Shown piece by piece: positions 10,621-20,446 of a DNA stretch of 64,000 nt. Below the pieces are notes generated by a model. That model worked only from the letters and a program-made list of their open reading frames with translations. It was not told the origin of the DNA and searched no databases. Each line of letters starts with the position of its first letter. The first letter of the stretch is position 1. The position numbers were made by a program, and so were the translations under genes. This stretch comes from Phialocephala subalpina (Eukaryota > Ascomycota > Leotiomycetes > Helotiales > Mollisiaceae): NCBI GenBank assembly GCA_900073065.1, contig FJOG01000042.1, positions 62,001-126,000 of the forward strand. Reading direction: 5' to 3'.

Positions 10621-11404
10621 TCACTTCATATGTTCTGTGAGCATAGCAATCTCCTTCGAGTCCTCCTTACGCGCATCTCGAAGTGATGTGATCTCTTGGG
10701 AAAGCTTTTCGATGGTATTCTTCCCCTCTGCCATCTTCCCCATGAGCTCCCGCAGCTCCTTCTTGTTCGCCTTTGCCTCTCCTCCATCACAGCTCCTACT
10801 ACCTTCCTCAGGAGTTCGACGGATCCATTCTTGCCCTCCGTGTTTGTTGCTTCGATTAGAAGTTGGGTTGGAATGCTGATCTCCATCTTGTACGGCAAGG
10901 AATAATTTGGATTATAGAGGGGATCAGGTGGGATAGTAGTGGAGTGGAAAGTGTTGATGGACTTTGGCGTGTTCTTCTCAGCATCCAGCAACGCGATGGC
11001 CGTGGGGGGATTCGTAGACTCGTTGTCCTCGGTGGCAAGACTCTTGACCTTCTTCTTCCTGTTCCGGCGTCTTTTCTTCTTGTTCTTCTTAGTGACTTCG
11101 CCATCCGCGGGATCCTTCCTCGCCTCTCCATCTTCGGTGTGCTCCGATTCTTGAGGGTCTTCTTCGGTATGACTCTTGTCTTGGATGTAGGGTCGCGCGT
11201 GCTCCTAGGCATCACATTAGCAATCGGCATGAATTATGTGTACTTCAACCGCTCAAACATCTTGAAGGTAAGATGTGGAGTCAATGATAAAGAGTCCAAG
11301 TACTATCAGGAATAGCCTACCTTTAAAGGGCGTGCGGTGAGGTCTTCGCATGCCCCAGTCCCGCAGCTAGCCATCATTGGCGTTTGGATTGCGCAAGACT
11401 CCAT
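10621..11404 (-). CDS. Acidic/lysine-rich coiled-coil protein with an apparent frameshift
   Basis: Exon 1 (11404-11321) encodes 28 residues ending ARPLK; a GTAGGC/TAG intron (11320-11205) leads in phase 0 to EHARPYIQDK. The second exon continues through an acidic stretch, a lysine/arginine block (KKNKKKRRRNRKKKVKS) and TAIALLDAEKN to VELLRKVVGAVMEE. There the coding character jumps to the frame one base back at about 10776-10786 and runs EAKANKKELRELMGKM to a stop at 10621, giving a C-terminal coiled coil. The GGAGGAGAGG run at the switch suggests a slippage indel; no intron of normal size fits. No known domain. The order acidic, KKNKKK, basic, TA-I/M-ALL is shared with the gene at 12378, so the two are probably paralogs. 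It may be a pseudogene or contain a sequence error. Confidence 0.5.
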
Positions 11405-12377
11405 CTCAAGTCCTCAAGATGCAAAGAATGATGTAAATAGCGAAGGGATCTGACTTCATCTGAATACTGATCACCTTACGTCGCAGATCGATTGCGGATG
11501 TGTAATGTTGGAGGAGATCTGGCGGATGAAATGGAGGATATGTTATTTTTGACTGTTGCGAAGTTTCAAGGGTTATGCAATATGTTAAATTCTCTATCAG
11601 CCACGGGAGGACTCTAAACAGTGGCTTTGTACGTAATAGTTGCTGCTCAACATATCTGAGGTGAGTCTAGACATTGAAGTTCTCTGGCCACTCCTCGAAA
11701 TGCTTCGTTTGTTGGAGAGTACTTGCAGTAAAATGAATAGATGAAAGAAAATCTTCTACCTCACATTCACGCCAGCACGGGAGTTCAAAATGGAACACAT
11801 GTATGAATTCATTTTTGGTTGTGTGATTCCATTCAGGTCAAGTCTAGCTAAGGAAAGAAAAGGAAAGAAAAGAGTTACATTGGTGAAAAGTGGTAAGACA
11901 GCTAGCTTCCACAATAGCCTGTCTACGAGCTCCAGAATCATCCCGAGCGAGTGAGACGCTCAGCCGGAGCGAGCGTCTCCTGCTCACGAACGATCCGAGC
12001 TCAGAGACAGGCCATTGTGAAAGAAAACCGCTCCACAATGAAACGGACCCTAACAGCCACCCTGTTCCCTCACAACACAAGCCCCTTGTCATTTCCACCG
12101 TTCTTCAAGAGAGCCAAGCATAACATGAAGCCGCATTGAAAAATCAACCACCTCAACAAACATCATGCTCAAAGCTCATCCCAGAAAACCCCCGCCACCA
12201 CTCATGTCTATTCAGCCCCTTACTTTCTCGAAAGAGCGGTCGTCGTTTTCCATAAAATATGTGCAAGAAAGTCATACAAGAAAGCGCATCTCTGCTGTGT
12301 TCATACATGGACCTTAAATCGAGGCGGTGAATCAACATGCCTTGCGCTGCTCATTCAGCCATTCCCCAAAAGTAGTT
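11405..12377. other. Intergenic region with a perfect 9-bp hairpin
   Basis: 973 bp without a gene. A perfect 9-bp inverted repeat, GAGACGCTC at 11953-11961 and GAGCGTCTC at 11971-11979, sits in a stretch rich in GAGCGAG. Short open frames on both strands around 11844-12139 overlap each other and are rejected. Confidence 0.4.
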
Positions 12378-14995
12378 CTAATGTCTTCGACCACTCCATC
12401 TTCTCGGCTGCGTATGGATTGCCAAAAGAACGACCCACTCTGTAACATCAGTTGGTGCGGCTTCGTTCAGAATCGACAGCAGGTATGACATGCGGGAAGA
12501 ATTTGGTGATTCGGGATTGGTATTGAACTCCGGATCGAACTCGTCGTCGAAATCGGCATCCTCAAGGCCACTCCAGATGTTTTCTTCGGCGCTTGAGCGA
12601 GGAAAGAATGGTGCTGCACATACTTGTTCGTAGATACTCAAGGTTTCGTTTCCACGTAGTGCACACATACCGGGAGCGAGAGGTACAGTTGATTCGTAAA
12701 CCAGAGGAACCGAAGGGGAAGGAGAATGTTGGAGGTGATGATCGTGCATCACATTCAGTGACAGGAGCCAGAAGATCAAGATGAGCTTCCAGACAGATGC
12801 GAGTCGAGGACCGAGAGTCGGCGATTTGTATGATGTGACCCGATGCATAGCATTAACAGCAACTCCTTTCAGTGCTCTTGCGGATGCTGGAAGTACTGTC
12901 TTGATATTGTAGAGAGCGCCAGATCTTCCGTTGATCTCGCGCTTCAATCTCGCAATCTCAGCTGCAAGGGCTTCCTTCTCGCTACTGATTTGTTGCACTA
13001 AGGCAGCATGACTCTCTGTCTGCAGTTGTGTTTCGGAAAGATCACTCTCGAGCTCTTCCTTCTCTGCTATGATGTTGATGACCTTTGTGGTTTGCTTATC
13101 CTTCTCTATCTCCATCTCCGCAAGTTCAGTCATAATTCGTTCGTTCTTCTGCCGAAACTCCTCAACCATATCAGCTTGGTGCTTTCCATCTTCTTCGGCT
13201 GTGGCAAGTTGATCCTGCAAAACTTTCATCTCTCTCTCCAGGTCTTCGATATCTTGCTGTCGCTCCTTGCGCAAGTCTTCTGCCTCCTCATTGAGGGCCC
13301 GAACACGAGTTGCCAGATCTTGCTCCCGTGCTGCAGACTTCTCGAGCTCAATGTCCTTCAACTGGCTTGTGTCGGACAAAGCTCGATAATCCTTTCGAAG
13401 CGCGGTAACTTCTGCATCCTTCGCCATGTTCGTCTTCGCGAGTGATTGAACCTTAACATCCAGATCCTTCACCTGCCTCTTATAGTCCTTGATCTCAATG
13501 TCCTTCGAGTTGTTGGCGGCGTTGAGATCCTCGATCTGCTTCTCACGCAATTCCAAGGCTCTGGAGTTCTCTTCTCGTGCCTGCTCTAGAGAAATGACCC
13601 GGGACTGCAAAGCCTTTCCCTGCGTCGTGAGCGACTTCAATTTGTGTGTGAGATCCTCCACTTGCTTCGCATATTCCTCAATCTCCATACCCTTTGCTGT
13701 ATTAATTTCTCCAAGTCTCTCGACCTCTCTCTCAAGCAGGGCCCGCGACTCGCCATCCTCTTCTCGTGCTTTCTGGAGAGTTTCGACCTGAGACTGAAGT
13801 TCCGCAGTATGCTTCTTGATTTGCAGGAACTTCTCAGCTCCGGCTTGGCATGCATTTCGGAGACTGTCAATCTCAGCGCCATACGCCTTTCTTTGCTTCA
13901 GACCCTTCTTGATCTGCTCCTTCAATGCATTCTGGAACTTAAGACTCTCCACGCCGAATCTTCTCTCTAGTTCATCTCCTCGCTCAACCTGCCCCTGCAA
14001 CCCCTTGCTGAAAGCAACATTGTATTCGTTTAGCTTCTCAATCTCGGCCATGAAGGTGCTACGGTCCTCCTGCAAGATGCTTATCTGGGCTTGATACTCT
14101 TTATTCTTCTCCAATGCCTCCTTGCAATGTGCCAAGGCTTGTAGAGTTTCCGAATTTGCCTGCTTCAGGATGCCTTGGTTTTTTTCGTTCTCAGCAGCCA
14201 AATGCTCCGCCGTCTCATTAAGCTCGGTATTAGTTTTGTGACTAACTTGCGTCTCCGGGAGCATTGTCTTTGCTAGCTCACTGTCTAAGAATCGATGCTC
14301 CACGGTTGATGTTGACTGCTCTGCTGGTGTGTGGGCGGGCTCGGTGATGTCATGACGGAGCTCAATTGACTCTGCTGAAGAGGATATGGAGAAAGTCTCT
14401 TCAGAGGGCTTTTCCTTTGGCCCGATGTTTTCGGTGGTTGTTGCGAGGTTTGGCTGCTCGAATGAAAGTGATGCAGGTTCTTCAAGATGGTGTGCGTCCT
14501 TGGTGGTATCAACGACAGAGGTTGCTGCTGGCTCGATCGGTAGATACTCCTCGATCGGCTTGTCCTTCGACTCGACGTCCTCAGTGGCGGTAACGGGTCT
14601 TGAGACCTCAGTTGGAGCATCAGGAGGAGCTGCAGCATCTTCAAGATCGTCAAGGTGCTCGTCGTCTTCATCGGTATGCTTCAGATCTAGGTTATCATAC
14701 GACATTGTCGAAGTTGCCAGGTTTGAAGTCTCTTCCAGGACACCTTCTCCCAAAAGAGCCATTGCTGTGGCTTCTGCCTCCTCCCTAGCTGCCTTGTTTC
14801 CCTGCGCCGACGCGCCTTGGCCCCGCTTCGTCTAGTATTTCCGCTCGCGTCCTTATTCTTATTCTTCTTCTTGACGGGATCGCCGCTGCCGGGACTCTCT
14901 GTGGTGTGCTCTGCGGGCGGTTGCACACTTTCTGGCGATACGATGTTGAGCGTGTCGTCGACTTCGTTCGGGGCCTCGAACGACATGACGCGCAT
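12378..14995 (-). CDS. Long coiled-coil protein with one transmembrane segment
   Basis: The certain part is one frame of 794 codons from 14762 (MALLGEGVLEE) to 12378. An acidic, serine/proline-rich N-terminal region of about 190 residues is followed by roughly 420 residues of dense heptad sequence (for example LEREMKVLQDQLATAEEDGKHQ) without proline: a long parallel coiled coil. Then comes a hydrophobic span (WKLILIFWLLSLNVM) and an acidic 110-residue tail. This is the layout of membrane-anchored tethers such as golgins, but no family is recognised. Upstream, the frame starting at 14995 (MRVMSFEAPNE) has coding character (VKKKNKNKD, then RRRRE) and is one base out of phase, with the switch near 14805. 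A GTATCG/CTAG intron is a possible alternative. The N-terminal order resembles the gene at 10621. Confidence 0.65.
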
Positions 14996-15598
14996 TCGCA
15001 ATGATTTGGCAAGGCGCGGCGTGCACAGCCGGTCTGTCGTCGTTCTTGAAGTTTGCGAAGGCTTGAGGATCGCGGTTCGAGTGATTCAATACTGTTCAAG
15101 AAAGGTGTAGAAGTCGTGGTGTTGTGGGAAATTGGTAGGTTGAAGACTGCAGGTTCGCGCTTGATATGGCTGGGACTCTGGGAGGGTCGGACACGACGAA
15201 GAAATATCGAACCGAAAGTCGGATTCACCCGATACTCTAGTATCCAGAGACGAGGCTGAGAAATAGCACGTGAATAGCAGTCTTGACCTTTTCGTGACGT
15301 ATGCAGGTCATTTTCACGATGTTTTTTCAAATTCCTATGCTGAGGTTCATCACTTGTCCAGCACCAGTGGACGAGCATTTGAGAGTTTACGAATTTTCCA
15401 CAAGACCATTTCATGACCAAAACCATACTCCATTTCTCGTTGTTCACGCGATTACCCCGAACAGTTTTAGAAAGCTATGTTCCTTGTCTATGTACGTAAT
15501 ACAAATCCCAAGACATCTAAGTCTCCTCATTGCGTTGGCTACATATACACTTGACACTCTTGTTTCTCCAATCTCCCCCCGTCCAAATAATCGCCTCC
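14996..15598. other. Intergenic region between coiled-coil genes
   Basis: About 600 bp, promoter of the preceding minus-strand gene and 3' side of the next. The 220-codon minus-strand frame 14785-15447 is a shadow of the N-terminal coding region and has no coding character here. Confidence 0.4.
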
Positions 15599-16291
15599 CT
15601 AAGTAGATCCCGTGACGATGAAGAATCCTTTGAATGGAATCGCCATGCCAACTTGCTCTTCGACTCGACCTTCAGAGTATTCCAATGAGATCTGGCATTG
15701 CCTACTGCTCCCCATGACCTGATGACTTCCGAGTACCGCCTTCTCCATCTTCGCTAGGTCGATTGCTCTCTTCATAGTATCCTTCGCATCTGGGAATACG
15801 CACATGACTCTGCAATAGTTATCGACCGTTCCGTTTCTGAATCTGTTCTGCCGACGCGTCGGATCCATCTTCGGCGCTAAATCCGGATATTTTGCTTCGA
15901 AGTCGAATAGAAGTTTGTCCATCAACTGGATACCATCGATTTCGAACTTCCCGTTTAGCTTCATCATGGCTCTGGCAACGTTCATGAGACTTCCGGGCTT
16001 GTGAGAACCTGGAGTTATGGATTGCTTCTCGGTCCCTCCATCCGGAAGCTCCTCGACAGCGCTGTTGGTCCATACGGAAGCCAGATCTTGTTGCTCAAGC
16101 TTCGGTTTAGGAGATAAAAGCTGTAATCTTAACAGCTGTATCTCCCGACGCAAACTCTCTGCTTCCGCCGCGAAAACCCTCTGCTCATGCTCAATCTCCG
16201 CCATCCAACTTTCCTGTCTAGCATGATATGCGCGACTTCTTTCAAGTTCGACAGCCAATTCTAAGCGCTGCGAATCCATGCTGTCATCCAT
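15599..16291 (-). CDS. Hypothetical protein with N-terminal coiled coil
   Basis: Single open frame of 230 residues, not recognised. Residues 1-65 (LELAVELERSRAYHARQES, AEAESLRREIQLLRLQ) form a clear coiled coil. A short linker (about 70-95) leads to a globular-looking domain of about 130 residues with INxxM-like helices (LMNVARAMMKLNGKFEIDG, LMDKLLFDFEAKYPDLAPK), an R-rich turn (DPTRRQNRFRNG), then NYCRVMCVFPDAKDTMKRAIDL. No signal peptide or membrane segment. It is fourth in the minus-strand series of coiled-coil genes. The codon pattern looks normal and there is no frame break, so it is probably a functional lineage-specific gene; no role can be given. Confidence 0.6.
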   Translation of the reverse strand: MDDSMDSQRLELAVELERSRAYHARQESWMAEIEHEQRVFAAEAESLRREIQLLRLQLLSPKPKLEQQDLASVWTNSAVEELPDGGTEKQSITPGSHKPGSLMNVARAMMKLNGKFEIDGIQLMDKLLFDFEAKYPDLAPKMDPTRRQNRFRNGTVDNYCRVMCVFPDAKDTMKRAIDLAKMEKAVLGSHQVMGSSRQCQISLEYSEGRVEEQVGMAIPFKGFFIVTGST

Positions 16292-17493
16292 CCTTTTCGC
16301 CCTTCGATGTGCTTCCCTGCCGGGTGCTTGACTCTAAATGCAATGTATGTCGGCTTAGAGCCGCGTTCGACTCAAACACGGGGTAATTAGAGGGCGTTTC
16401 CTTTGGGATCAACTTTGGAAGGAGGTTGCAGATTGGAGAAGGTGCTGGCCGGGAGACTCAAGGCTGAAATCGGAAAGGGGTGGTGAGCGCGCCGCCCAAA
16501 GATGTTGCGACGTAGAGAGAAGGATATGAAGAGTTTGTGGTCGATCGATAATCGACTGTGCCCGGAGGGAAGTTGCGGCGAAGAGCGATTATGTCTCTAG
16601 AAAGTTTGTGGATAGGATATTGTGCGCGATACAGATGATGGTCCTTGATCAAGCGCAAGGCAGAAAACTGTTGACGCTAGTGCTAGGCTTTCGTCCGAAG
16701 ATCACGCATGCCTAGGTGTAGGACGTCTGTGTTTAACTGGTAATCTGACGCTAAACTGAGAGTCAAGTAGTTGAATTCTACCGTCGAAGCACGGCAAATT
16801 AGATGTTATTGATAAAGTATATTACACTGAATCAGACAGACACAGTGCACTGTCAATATAGCCCACACTTTTCATTAATATGCTAGTTTATGCTATCTGA
16901 AGAAGGAAGATTTCAAGAAGCAACAATTGAAGCAGTACATACACCAAACTAAGGTTGATTTCCAGGAGAGTCAGACTCTAATCTCATCCTCGCTGGTTCC
17001 GTTTTAGTCTCCGGACGTGAATAGCTGCTGCTTAACCTAAGCTGAGGGTAAGTATAGCTGAGCCGGGTGAGCGTTCCTGATAAAAGCTTGAGTATGCCTG
17101 AGTAGAGCCTAAACGGAGCCTGAGCACCCTCTGAGCACCCCCTGAGTCAGCCTGCGCACCATAATGTGGAACCCATTTTGGCCTCCAGTGGGCCCTGGCT
17201 ACAGATTCCTTACCGAATTTTGCCCGGGAATCCGTTTCTGCTCCCTTACAGGGTTCCTGCTGGAGCAATTTTAGATCCCTCTTGTCAAAGAGCAAAATAG
17301 CGGCTACAGATTTTCGTTTGGAGCATGCCAATGGATCCATAGTCAGAAAGCCTCCGCATCACGTGGACGAGTAAGGTTCCCTAAAAAGCTCCCTTAAAAG
17401 CTGAGGTGACAGTGAAAGCTGGCTGAGATACCATACTGCCCAATGTGATTAATCGAGAGTGCGAGGCTGTAGAATCGTGAAATAGTAGAAGTT
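16292..17493. other. Intergenic region with CTGAG-rich degenerate repeat
   Basis: 1.2 kb. At about 17030-17160 the motif CTGAG/TGAGC recurs many times (for example GCTGAGCCGGGTGAGC). Similar sequence occurs at 21525-21560 and 22395-22490, suggesting remnants of one dispersed non-coding repeat. The 102-codon frame 17032-17340 on the minus strand is built from this repeat and is not taken as a gene. Confidence 0.4.
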
Positions 17494-18035
17494 GGGATGC
17501 AGAGGAAAGGAATTGGGAAGTCGACGTGTAAGTAGTGAAGCGAGGCCGCGAGGCTGTCAAGTGAAGCTGACAGTGAAGAGCGAGGCTGTGAAGGAGAACG
17601 TCAAGGAGTTGCCGAACGGTGAGGGTAGTGCCTTGAATGGTCAGACCCTCTTGGTCAACGGTACTCTACCAAAGCTCGGTCGCAAGAATCTAGTCAGGTT
17701 GATTGAGAATTATGGTGGAGAGTTGTTGAAGGAGTTGAGAAAGACTACGAGCCTGATTGTTGGTGATGATCTTGGTTCGAAGAAGTAGGTCGATCTTTCC
17801 TTGCTCGTGCAGGTCATACTTTCGTGAGCTTAGCTTAGATCAAGAATGCTAACAAGGTATAATTTACAGGCAAGAGGAGATCGCCAAGTGGAGCCTCAAG
17901 ACTGTTGACAAGGATGGATTTATCAATATACTCGAGGAGGGTAGTGGTATCAAGCGCGGTGCTGTCCTTGAGGAGGCTGATAACATTGAGGAAGAAGAGC
18001 ACCCTGTCAAGGTTACCAAGAAGCAGAAGACATAA
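17494..18035 (+). pseudogene. BRCT-domain fragment lacking a start codon
   Basis: Coding sequence ends at 17784 and resumes at 17870 through a GTAGGT/CAG intron, finishing at 18035. The segment LNGQTLLVNGTLPKLGRKNL, followed by LIENYGGELLKELRKTTSLIVGDD and, after the intron, KWSLKTVDKDGFINIL, is a complete BRCT fold in outline: phosphopeptide-binding domain of DNA repair and replication proteins. The spacing resembles the BRCT of replication factor C subunit 1. The C-terminus is acidic, then KVTKKQKT. No ATG is in frame upstream before stops, and the preceding sequence is repeat-like, so the 5' part of a larger gene seems to be gone. It could instead be the last exons of a gene with an upstream exon I cannot see. 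Confidence 0.5.
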
Positions 18036-18550
18036 GCAACGTCCTGAGTCGTGCATGGTGGAAATCTGATTTCTCAGCGGGCACACGGGTGGCTTCTTTG
18101 TTCTTTTTTCTGCAAATGTAACAACGGTTCTGCATTAGCGACGGCCTTTTTTTGCTCTATGGATGGGTGGATGATGGCATGAACATACATGATACATGGA
18201 AGGATATGGCTTTATGAATCAGAGGTATTAGATTCTGCATAAGCTTCCTAAATACATACAACTCTTCACTCTTCTCGCAATGGCTATGCATATGGTCACT
18301 TGAAGAGCGTGCCTGATGACCTAATAATCGGGAAACATTGTAAATATCTCCAAGAGTCTGTCCAGATACAGCCGGCTCAATTGAAGTTCTCGTGTGCATT
18401 TGATAGTCCAAAGCCTGTCTTTGGAAATAATTGGACAATTTAGCGCAATAAACTTGTTCAATGCAATTGTATAATCCTGTTCATTGGGGATGACCAGATT
18501 ACATATAAATCCGCTGCTTTTTTGAGCTCCCCATACACAAGAGTGCTCCT
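18036..18550. other. Convergent spacer
   Basis: 515 bp between the BRCT relic and the membrane-protein gene, which converge. Small minus-strand frames (18157-18438, 18321-18554) have no coding character. Confidence 0.4.
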
Positions 18551-20446
18551 TCAATCTCTACAATATGCTGCCGCGATTCGGGCATCGTGCAACAAGCTCT
18601 CAGATTCGGCAATCGTTGGAAGTTGACCCATACTAAACTCTCTATCTCGAACCCGAGGTTCCTCCAAAGGTTCTTCTAAGTCTTCAGAGCCTTCCGAGTC
18701 ACCCAACTCCCCGAATTCAAAGTCCCATGCCTTCCCACCCTTGCACAATGGACTCCCATGCTCTTTCTGAAACCAAACAATGGGTCCGTTGGAGTCTCTC
18801 TTCAAGAATTCAATCCACAGGATAAGTCCTAGGCTTATACCAAGACCTGCTGAGGGCAGACCAGCCCAGAGAGTAATTGCTGTCATCCACTGTTTGTCTG
18901 TGTATGGCATTATATCGATGACTGGAGGATGAGAGAATGAGGCTCGACACCAGCAGGAATTATACCTTCCGATTTGGACGAGGAAGACGAGGATAATTAC
19001 AGCGATCGTGGCTAAGGCATCCTTGAGAACTGTCCACCGGTAGATAAGCTTCAGCCGATGGTAGGGCTCACGTGCTGAGGCATGACAACAGCAAAACCGA
19101 ATGAAACTATCGAATGTGAAGCTAAAAAGCCATAACCCCATGATGCCGATCCAGGACAATGAACGACACCCAACGCCAATCCTGCGCCTGTCCGTATGGT
19201 TGGTGGCTGAGAGGAAGAGCGCAGGGAGACCGGAACCGAAGATGATCCAGAAAATACTCATTAACATAATTTGGCGTTGTCCTCGGCCATGTTTGTTAGG
19301 TGGAAGGTGCTTGCAGGGTCGCCAGAAACTGTTGATTCCAAGATAGTTTGCATTGATGCCGAAAAGCTGCGATGGGGCTTGCCACCTACTGCGAAACCTG
19401 CCACTTTGGGTCGTAGAAGTCGTATCTGGAAGTGGGCAGTGAGAGAAGAATTCTTGAGCCCATGGGCGTATCCGTTTCGGAAAACGTGTGACGAGCCATG
19501 CATTACGTTGTTGAGGCTGTAACGGACAGTATGCCAGTTGTACTGGAGGGAACAGTGAAGTCTGATGTCCAGCGACGAGACTCAGGCCCTTTAGATTCTT
19601 GTCCAAAGTCCTCAAAGTATGAATCGCTCCAGAATTAGTCGTAAATGTGCCTAGTCTCGCACTGAACCAGACTTGAGGAATCGCAATGAACAGAATAATG
19701 ACCACTGCAATGGTATGTGCCGTCTCATTCGAGACCCTAGTATCGTTCTGATCCATCTGTTTAACCGTACGTACAATAGCAGTGGCAAGGGTCCCCACGA
19801 GAGTAATTATAGCAATCATGGCTTTAAAAGTCGATGCTGGCCTTGCCATGGACAAGTCGTGACTTGCTTGTATGATTGGATTTTCCTCCCCATCAGTGAG
19901 TGTGCGCAGATCTGTGGGAATCCTTTGCCAGCCAAATTCCTCATAAGCAGCAGCAATAGTCGCAAGGGCCATTGACACGCGAGAATTTGGAACTGCTGCC
20001 TCGGCTTCACGAGAAAGCCGTCTATGCATCTCGAAGCGCGTCAAGAGAGACCGGAGACTGCCAATTGGATTCCCAATAGCATGGCAAGGTATGATCAGAT
20101 AGCTCTGCCAACCTGCTGCGGGGAAAGCAAGATGGGCAATTAGGAAGAGCGTAGGAAGAACTAGGAGTGATAGTCGGTTGAATGTATCGCTCCATTCCCA
20201 CAGATCATAGCCTGACCCACACATAGCTGTACAGCCTTCGAGTGAGAGAACTCCTTCCTCCGGATTCCCATTGAAGCATCCACTGGCTGCCCGCTCCTCT
20301 CCGCTCAAGTTCTGAATAACGAGTAAACATTGCGTGAAGTTCAACTTCTGGAAAGGGTTCTGCGGTGGTGGGATACACTGCTGCGATTGAGTTGTTTCAA
20401 ATAGGTAGATAAGGCTTGTCAAGAAGACTTGGAGACTTCGAGACAT
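18551..20446 (-). CDS. Seven-helix integral membrane protein, fungal uncharacterised family
   Basis: Single exon, 631 residues. A signal peptide (to about QSQQC) is followed by a Cys-containing ectodomain of about 70 residues ending CTAMCGSGYDLWEWSD. This Cys-x3-Cys-G...W-x-W-S motif just before the first helix occurs in a widespread but uncharacterised ascomycete family of polytopic proteins. Seven hydrophobic spans follow, for example LSLLVLPTLFLIAHLAFP, MIAIITLVGTLATAIV, AVVIILFIAIPQVWFSA, IMLMSIFWIIFGSGLPALF, IGIMGLWLFSFTFDSF, TIAVIILVFLVQIG and ITLWAGLPSAGLGISLGLILWI. A long cytoplasmic loop lies after the third helix and the acidic tail has many E residues. No catalytic motif is seen. 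The frame is intact and this looks functional; the role is unknown. Confidence 0.7.
   Translation of the reverse strand: MSRSLQVFLTSLIYLFETTQSQQCIPPPQNPFQKLNFTQCLLVIQNLSGEERAASGCFNGNPEEGVLSLEGCTAMCGSGYDLWEWSDTFNRLSLLVLPTLFLIAHLAFPAAGWQSYLIIPCHAIGNPIGSLRSLLTRFEMHRRLSREAEAAVPNSRVSMALATIAAAYEEFGWQRIPTDLRTLTDGEENPIIQASHDLSMARPASTFKAMIAIITLVGTLATAIVRTVKQMDQNDTRVSNETAHTIAVVIILFIAIPQVWFSARLGTFTTNSGAIHTLRTLDKNLKGLSLVAGHQTSLFPPVQLAYCPLQPQQRNAWLVTRFPKRIRPWAQEFFSHCPLPDTTSTTQSGRFRSRWQAPSQLFGINANYLGINSFWRPCKHLPPNKHGRGQRQIMLMSIFWIIFGSGLPALFLSATNHTDRRRIGVGCRSLSWIGIMGLWLFSFTFDSFIRFCCCHASAREPYHRLKLIYRWTVLKDALATIAVIILVFLVQIGRYNSCWCRASFSHPPVIDIMPYTDKQWMTAITLWAGLPSAGLGISLGLILWIEFLKRDSNGPIVWFQKEHGSPLCKGGKAWDFEFGELGDSEGSEDLEEPLEEPRVRDREFSMGQLPTIAESESLLHDARIAAAYCRD

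Noticed and set aside
14785..15447. 220-codon minus-strand frame upstream of the long coiled-coil gene
   Set aside because: Arg/Ser-rich shadow of the true N-terminal coding region; no start context and no homology.
17032..17340. 102-codon minus-strand frame
   Set aside because: Its sequence is made of the CTGAG-rich repeat; no domain and no support from neighbours.
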